Assembly: GCA_900471485.1 (NCBI GenBank)
Contig: UCEU01000022.1
Location: 20,026 to 84,025, forward strand
Length of the DNA: 64,000 nt
Direction: 5' to 3'
From: Hyphomicrobiales bacterium
GTDB taxonomy: Bacteria; Pseudomonadota; Alphaproteobacteria; Rhizobiales; Rhizobiaceae
Below the pieces are notes generated by a model. That model made no database searches, was not told where the DNA came from, and saw only the letters and a program-made list of their open reading frames with translations. Positions within the stretch are counted from its first letter, which is position 1. Each line of letters opens with the position of its first letter. Shown here piece by piece: positions 59,503 to 64,000 of the stretch. A program made the translations under genes and the position numbers.

Positions 59503-59668
59503 GGGAACCTCGATTAATCATCTCCACAACTTTAAGAATATCAGTGGCAGAAACGATTCTGTCGAGCCCCAGGCCGCCACGTCAGCGTGAACTCCAGTTC
59601 CACGGCTTCCTGTTTATTCGTGCCCCTCCCGTAGCCTGCTCCTCCCCTGCCAGAACACACCAGCTCGC

Positions 59669-59947
59669 TTACCCGATCGAAAGCGTTACCACCCGCCGGC
59701 TGATCAAGCAGGAAGCAAGCAGCGAAAACGGCGCATTCAGCAGGTCGATCATCATCTCGACGTCGGGCAACCTGAGTACCAATTCGTGGATACCCAGCCG
59801 GCCGAGGGGTTCACCCGTCGGGTCGATCAGCGTCATTGCCTCTCGATACTCCGCCACCGCGACCCTCGCCTCATCGAACGTCGCGGAGAAATGCATACCG
59901 ATGTCCGAACCGGAAATGATCTCGTGCCCATAGACGGTGAATTCCAT
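59669..59947 (-). CDS. Small hypothetical protein, likely partner of the FtsH-like ATPase
   Basis: 92 residues with GGGAGG before the ATG. MEFTVYGHEIISGSDIGMHF, then an alpha/beta pattern (DEARVAVAEYREAMTLIDPT; HELVLRLPDVEMMIDLLNAP). No family recognised. It follows the FtsH-like gene by 40 bp on the same strand and is probably co-translated; it could be an adaptor or substrate. Confidence 0.55.
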   Translation of the reverse strand: MEFTVYGHEIISGSDIGMHFSATFDEARVAVAEYREAMTLIDPTGEPLGRLGIHELVLRLPDVEMMIDLLNAPFSLLASCLISRRVVTLSIG

Positions 59948-59987
59948 GTCGCCTCCCGGCTCGAATCCTTAATGCTCGGGCGTTGCG

Positions 59988-61847
59988 TTAGCCCTTTTCG
60001 ATACGCAGATGGCGATCGACGACAAGTTCGGCCGACAACCGCAGCAGGCGGGTCTTCTCCTTGCTTAGCAGTTCCTTGGTCGCTCGATATTCGCGAGCCA
60101 GGATTCCGTCGACCTCGGCGCGCAGTTCGGGCGGCGGCACAAAGGATTCATCTACACGGTTCGCCCCGACCTGATAACGAAGCCATTTGCCAAGGCCATA
60201 GCTTCCAACAAAGCGGTAAGCCAGCCTTGTCGCCTGATCGAGATCGCTACCAGCGGCGCCCCCTGCCCCGATCGACCGGTTGCCGAAGACGACCTCTTCG
60301 GCTGCGGTGCCGCCCAGCATGATCCGCATCCTCGCCAACAAATCCTTTTCGGTCGGGAGCGTCTCGTTGCGCATCTTGTAGTGCAGCCGGCCTCCATCCT
60401 GGATGGGCTGGCCCTCAACCATGTGGGATTCGACCCTGATACTGATCACGTCTGCAATCCCGGAAGCCATCGCGACCAAAGCGTGCCCGGTCTCATGAAC
60501 GCAGATGCGATGGACGACGGTTTCCGGTAGCGGAACCTGTGCGGGAAGGATGGCTTTGATGTCCGAGATCGCGACGTCGCCTTTTCGAATCCTTGCCGCC
60601 CGCTTTGCAGCTCGTGCTAACTTTTCAAGATCGGCAGGCGTCGCAAGCGTCAGCTTGTCGGTGATTTCACGCAGGTCTTTCAGGCCGACGGCCTGGTCGA
60701 GGTGGTAGGCGAAGATTTCCGCACGCTCTTCGTCCTCCGGCAGTTCGAGGTAAACGTGCTTTTCGAGACGGCCGGAGCGGAGAACGGCGCCGTCTATCAG
60801 GTGCGCGTAGTTCGTCGCTCCGACGATGATGGTTCCTGGCTGCTCCAGAGCATGGGTCGTCAGGTCGAGAAACCTGCCGATGACGTTGCCCTCGTAATAG
60901 GCTTGATCTCCCCTCATCGTGGTGCGATCGCCGATCGCATCGAGTTCGTCTACGAGCAGCACGGCACCCCGGCGTGACGTGGCGTCTGCAAACGATCGGG
61001 ACATCGCTGCAAGCATGTCGCCCAAGTATCCCCTGTTCGTTCCCTGCCATTCGCCGACGGACGTCTTGACGAGGTCGAATCCTAGCTCGTTTGCCAGCGC
61101 CGTGCCAAAGAGCGTCTTCCCAGTTCCCGGAGGCCCCATGAGGAGGATGCCCCTATCCACATCAGACCAGGGTATTCTGTCTTCTCGCCAGTCTTTCACG
61201 TCCTGCTTGATCGCATCGACCCATTGGCGCGCCGGACCGTATCCGGGTAGCGTCGAAAGCTTCGGCAAGCGGTCAGGCGCCGCGATCGGTTTGACCAAGG
61301 AGGCGATGTCGAGTCCCGTTAATGAGTGACGGGCTGTTAGGCCGATGACAATTTCCGCCGGTTGCTCTGCGATAGCCTCGGCAAGCTGGAGGTCGACATC
61401 GCCGACGCCCAGCACCTTCCGTGCGGCAACGATGTGTCTCGCAGTTGGCGGTGAAATGCTGACGATGACGTCGGCAGCTAGCTGAAGCGCAACCCTGACC
61501 CCGTCAAGCGAGGTTGCAAGATAGATGGCCTGATGCTCCGGCCGGAAGAGCGCGGAGTCTTCGACGCCCTTCTGCGACACGCGCCGGTGCGTCTCCCCGA
61601 TAATGTGCACCGGACGGCGGAAATCGTCGTAGTACGAACGTTCTCGTCCACCGGTCATAAGAAGAGTTGCTGCTGACTTGGCGTGCCAGATCCACTCCTT
61701 GTCCACGATGCAGACGATGATCCCCTTGGCATCGTTCTTGAACTGCTCGGTTCCACGGAGCGCTTGTCGGAGCGCACAGAGCATCAGGAACCGCGCCGCG
61801 TTGCTGCTGATTTCCGCAAAGGACTTTCTGTCGAGGTGATGCAACAT
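59988..61847 (-). CDS. Soluble FtsH-like AAA+ ATPase/zinc metalloprotease
   Basis: 619 residues. No transmembrane segments, unlike housekeeping FtsH. The N-terminal 200 residues are unrelated to FtsH and unrecognised. AAA+ module: Walker A GPPGTGKT (238-245), Walker B LLVDELDAIGD (297-307), sensor GATNYAHLIDGAVLRSGRLE. M41 protease domain: HETGH at 451-455 and the third ligand region GSDLDQATRLAY. It should be a cytoplasmic ATP-driven protease. It belongs with the small 59669 gene and a divergent XRE regulator. Such soluble FtsH-like proteins occur on mobile elements; the substrate is unknown. Confidence 0.88.
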   Translation of the reverse strand: MLHHLDRKSFAEISSNAARFLMLCALRQALRGTEQFKNDAKGIIVCIVDKEWIWHAKSAATLLMTGGRERSYYDDFRRPVHIIGETHRRVSQKGVEDSALFRPEHQAIYLATSLDGVRVALQLAADVIVSISPPTARHIVAARKVLGVGDVDLQLAEAIAEQPAEIVIGLTARHSLTGLDIASLVKPIAAPDRLPKLSTLPGYGPARQWVDAIKQDVKDWREDRIPWSDVDRGILLMGPPGTGKTLFGTALANELGFDLVKTSVGEWQGTNRGYLGDMLAAMSRSFADATSRRGAVLLVDELDAIGDRTTMRGDQAYYEGNVIGRFLDLTTHALEQPGTIIVGATNYAHLIDGAVLRSGRLEKHVYLELPEDEERAEIFAYHLDQAVGLKDLREITDKLTLATPADLEKLARAAKRAARIRKGDVAISDIKAILPAQVPLPETVVHRICVHETGHALVAMASGIADVISIRVESHMVEGQPIQDGGRLHYKMRNETLPTEKDLLARMRIMLGGTAAEEVVFGNRSIGAGGAAGSDLDQATRLAYRFVGSYGLGKWLRYQVGANRVDESFVPPPELRAEVDGILAREYRATKELLSKEKTRLLRLSAELVVDRHLRIEKG

Positions 61848-61966
61848 GTCAGGCTACTCCTGCCTCTACCGACCCTGCCGCTACGCGAGTGATTCGCATA
61901 TTGCGGCCCCCGACCCAGACGCTTGTTGAAGGATTCAGCATGTTTATGACTCCATTAGATGCTTTA

Positions 61967-61983
61967 GGCGTCCAATGGACGCC
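61967..61983. promoter_or_regulatory. Probable operator between protease and XRE genes
   Basis: GGCGTCC and GGACGCC form a perfect 7-bp inverted repeat with 3-nt centre, and a further GGCGTC copy is close by (about 61995). It sits in the divergent promoter of the XRE gene, as expected for an autoregulatory site. Confidence 0.6.
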
Positions 61984-62054
61984 CTACGCGTCTCGGCGTC
62001 AACAGATTTGTCCATCGGTTTGCGGCACCTGTGGATACATGGCATTGAATCCTT

Positions 62055-62420
62055 ATGCTGATCGTGCCGCCCGAAATTTTGAAGGTCGCAAGGGAGTTCC
62101 TAGGCTTTAGTCAGGAACAGGTGGAGAAGCATGCCGGAATTTCGAGAGCGACAATCCAGAGGATCGAACGCGGAGTTCGCGACCTGCCGCAGTATGTCGT
62201 CCTTCTCCAACATTTTTATGAGAAGAGCGGTATCGAGTTTGTTGCGCCAGCCGGCAAACGGGGCTGGGGCCTATTCAACCACAACACGGTTGGGAAAACA
62301 CTCAGGCTGAACAAGGTGACCCGGCGCGTTAAGGCGGTCGCAGAGCCTAAGGCGCCTGAGCCCAACAAAAAGCCCGACGCTCAAAATCCGACGCCCCCGC
62401 CGAAATTGGCAGAGCAGTGA
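62055..62420 (+). CDS. XRE-family helix-turn-helix regulator
   Basis: 121 residues. HTH_3 domain at about 8-62: VAREFLGFSQEQVEKHAGIS and RATIQRIERGVRDL. A Pro/Lys-rich disordered tail (EPKAPEPNKKPDAQNPTPPP) follows. Divergent from the FtsH-like protease and facing the operator at 61967-61983. It likely controls that unit and itself. Confidence 0.88.
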   Translation: MLIVPPEILKVAREFLGFSQEQVEKHAGISRATIQRIERGVRDLPQYVVLLQHFYEKSGIEFVAPAGKRGWGLFNHNTVGKTLRLNKVTRRVKAVAEPKAPEPNKKPDAQNPTPPPKLAEQ

Positions 62421-62814
62421 CGCGCTCTCACGTCTAGCTAATAGGGCAGTTCACGTCTCCGAGAGGGTGCGGCCTCCTTCAAGGGCATGACCGGGAGCCC
62501 TTGGGTCAATATAGGCGAAAGACGCAAAAGCCCAAATAAAATCATTGACATAAGCGAAATTGTTGCTACTTTGAAATTACGGTGCAGGCAGGGATGCCGA
62601 TGACCGTGAAGGGTTAAATTTAGTTATACTGATATGACTTTGAACCGCGCGCGTGCGCCGCGCGTCAGCCCCGGCCAATTCGTGGCGATTTTTCTTTTTA
62701 GAATGGGGGCTGTCTGCCCCCAAACCCCCGAGGATATTTCCAGAAGGGTTAAGCACCTTGATGGAAGGGATATCGTACCCGATCGCTGCTGACCTTGGGG
62801 CCGCTGACCTCGAG
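62421..62814. other. Right-end non-coding region of the island
   Basis: 394 bp without a gene. It contains a hairpin TGGGGGC-TGTCT-GCCCCCA (62704-62722), an AT-rich patch at 62540-62640 with TTGACA at 62545-62550, and short direct repeats near 62640-62670. Possibly recombination accessory DNA. Confidence 0.45.
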
Positions 62815-63330
62815 TTAGTTTGCTACTTGTGATAGCTCTTGGTTTTTGCCGTAATATGGCGATACGTCAAAACAATGGGCCTCGTCGATGGCGAAGAGCG
62901 CGATCTTCGATTGCCCGATGATATCGCGAAAGCCATCCATCAGGATGCGTTCCGGCGTCACGTAGAGGAGATCGAGATTGCCGGATGAGATCGCGCGGCG
63001 AACCTCGACATACTCCTCGCGTGTCAGCGACGAATTGAGCGCGGCGGCCCGGATGCCGAGCTGCTTCATCGCCTCCACCTGGTCGCGCATCAAGGCGATC
63101 AGCGGCGAAACGACGATGCCGACGCCGTCGCGGCACAGTGCCGGAATCTGGAAGCAGAGCGACTTGCCAGCGCCCGTCGGGAACAGCACGACGGCATCGC
63201 CACCGCCGACCACATGCTCGACCACCTGTTGCTGCTTGCCGCGAAAGGCCGGATAGCCATAAACCCGGTTGAGAATGCCGAGCGGCGTGCGCTCCGCGCC
63301 GAAGAGCGCGTCGCCCGCCGAAAATTCCAT
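62815..63330 (-). pseudogene. recQ: recQ 5' fragment (host gene interrupted by the element)
   Basis: Start taken at ATG 63330 (MEFSAGDALFGAERTPLGIL), with GGGGAG six bases before it. An ATG at 63345 overlapping the dnaG stop is the alternative. 153 native residues contain PTGAGKS (51-57), [28 protein letters not shown] and DEAHC. The frame then leaves recQ and adds 18 island residues (FDVSPYYGKNQELSQVAN). It carries Walker A and the DEAH box but no motifs III-VI, so it cannot act as a helicase. The rest is at 7033-8415. Confidence 0.95.
62859..62873 (-). repeat. Right terminal inverted repeat and attR
   Basis: Read inward on minus, GTTTTGACGTATCGC pairs (11 of 15) with the left terminal repeat. 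The recQ side of the junction contributes CCCATTG (on minus) immediately outside, the second dyad arm of the target. Confidence 0.65.
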
Positions 63331-63344
63331 TTCACTCCCCAGCA

Positions 63345-64000
63345 TCAATGGCTCGCCGCCGCTTTCTTGACGCGGCCCGAGAGCACGCCGAAGCCGTCGA
63401 TGATCGCTTCCTGGTTTTCAAGCCGAAGCCCCTCGAAATGGACCTCCTGCAGGGCCCGCATCAGAAGCTCGATCTCCTCGCCGTTGCCAGCCTCCGTCGC
63501 TTCGGCGATCTCCCGCTCGAGCTCGATCTTCTGCCAGCGCAGAGCCTTGGAGCGCTTGTGGAAGGCGAGCGCCTGGCGGTAGCCCTCGCGCGCATCCTCC
63601 ATCGCCGCCTCTTCGGTGGCGATCCAGAGACGGGCGTTGCGGATCTGCTGCTCGAGGCTCTGGAGCAGCGTCGCAAACCCCTGTTCCTCCAGCCGCTCCA
63701 CCAGATATTCGCGGGTCAGGTGCTGGCTGGCCACGGCCGCCGCTGCGCCAAGCATGCCGGACCACAGCCGTTGCAGTTCGCGGCTGTCGTAGTCGATCGA
63801 CGCGATCTCGTCATATTCGTCGAGCATCAGCGCCGGATGGTTGACGACGGTCAGCGCCAGCACGCTTTCGCGCAGCGCCGGCACCTCGATATGCCCGCGA
63901 ACAAGGCCGGAACGCGCCAGCCGGTCGGAAATGCCGCCGGTCAGCCGGGCGCCGCGCGGCTCGTCGAGCCCGCCGCGTCCCCGTCCCTTGCCCCCACCAC
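63345..64000 (-). CDS. dnaG: DNA primase, C-terminal part (start beyond window)
   Basis: The minus strand reads through the window edge as RLTGGISDRLARSGLVRGHI, then VPALRESVLALTVVNHPALM and DEYDEIASIDYDSRELQRLW, to ...GRVKKAAASH and stop at 63345. This is the DnaB-helicase-interacting C-terminal domain of alphaproteobacterial DnaG: helical, about 180 residues. The upstream RNA-polymerase and zinc domains are outside. The stop overlaps the possible first ATG of recQ. In rhizobia dnaG lies upstream of rpoD, matching the native order here. Confidence 0.92.
   Translation of the reverse strand, partial: GGGKGRGRGGLDEPRGARLTGGISDRLARSGLVRGHIEVPALRESVLALTVVNHPALMLDEYDEIASIDYDSRELQRLWSGMLGAAAAVASQHLTREYLVERLEEQGFATLLQSLEQQIRNARLWIATEEAAMEDAREGYRQALAFHKRSKALRWQKIELEREIAEATEAGNGEEIELLMRALQEVHFEGLRLENQEAIIDGFGVLSGRVKKAAASH

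Noticed and set aside
62704..62722. Hairpin TGGGGGC/GCCCCCA as a terminator
   Set aside because: No T tract in either direction and no gene ending beside it; kept only as a note in the right-end region.

Overview
The window looks like a Rhizobiaceae-type alphaproteobacterial chromosome (Rhizobium/Agrobacterium/Shinella/Ensifer relatives). The basis is the rhizobial form of RpoD and DnaG, the kbl-tdh pair, high GC coding and the rhizobial character of the small secreted protein and envelope genes. It falls into three parts: native chromosome on the left (1-8415), one large integrated element (about 8416-62871, roughly 54.5 kb), and native chromosome again on the right (62872-64000).

The native part reads mostly on the minus strand: dnaG (3' part, right edge), recQ, [vapBC on plus], kbl, a uracil-DNA-glycosylase-like gene, tdh, a GFA-family protein, rpoD and a GYD-domain protein. 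The native recQ is cut in two. Its first 153 codons lie at 62872-63330 and the rest at 7033-8415, and the two halves join in frame as DEAHC + [12 protein letters not shown]. The element sits in the codons for the aromatic-rich loop of RecQ.

The element begins with a four-gene overlapping operon (10085-15485 and 8511-10088) encoding three large divergent tyrosine recombinases and a coiled-coil protein, resembling the Tn554/RIT/GInt type of multi-recombinase island. Next come two small unknown genes and a complete second recQ (18067-19905). At the position where the host gene was broken, this copy has a rewritten loop (SFWGNNFR in place of SQWGHDFR) in locally AT-rich codons. The dyad-symmetric DNA that marks the insertion point in host recQ is absent from it. 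The simplest reading is that the element destroys recQ and brings its own copy, recoded so that it is not a target.

The cargo from 23.7 to 54.6 kb is dominated by periplasm, membrane and outer-membrane functions. It holds xfp-ackA (acetyl phosphate), beta-barrel proteins, a DUF900 lipoprotein, a MoxR-Bat operon, a formylglycine-generating enzyme with two Tat-exported cysteine-type sulfatases, a periplasmic HAD phosphatase, an MltF-like transglycosylase, DUF3300/DUF2950 proteins and two DUF1254/DUF1214 proteins. Eight copies of an 18-bp box (consensus TTTACCGTAACGTACTTC), plus one perfect dyad of its core, lie mostly 50-80 bp upstream of these transcription units. They suggest one island-borne regulon; a membrane-anchored CadC-like regulator (41718-43406) is a candidate controller.

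The right end of the element carries a nuclease-ATPase (possible defence gene), a soluble FtsH-like ATPase/protease with a small partner, and an XRE regulator with a likely operator. Several pieces are decaying: a response regulator, a small secreted protein and an EAL-domain remnant.
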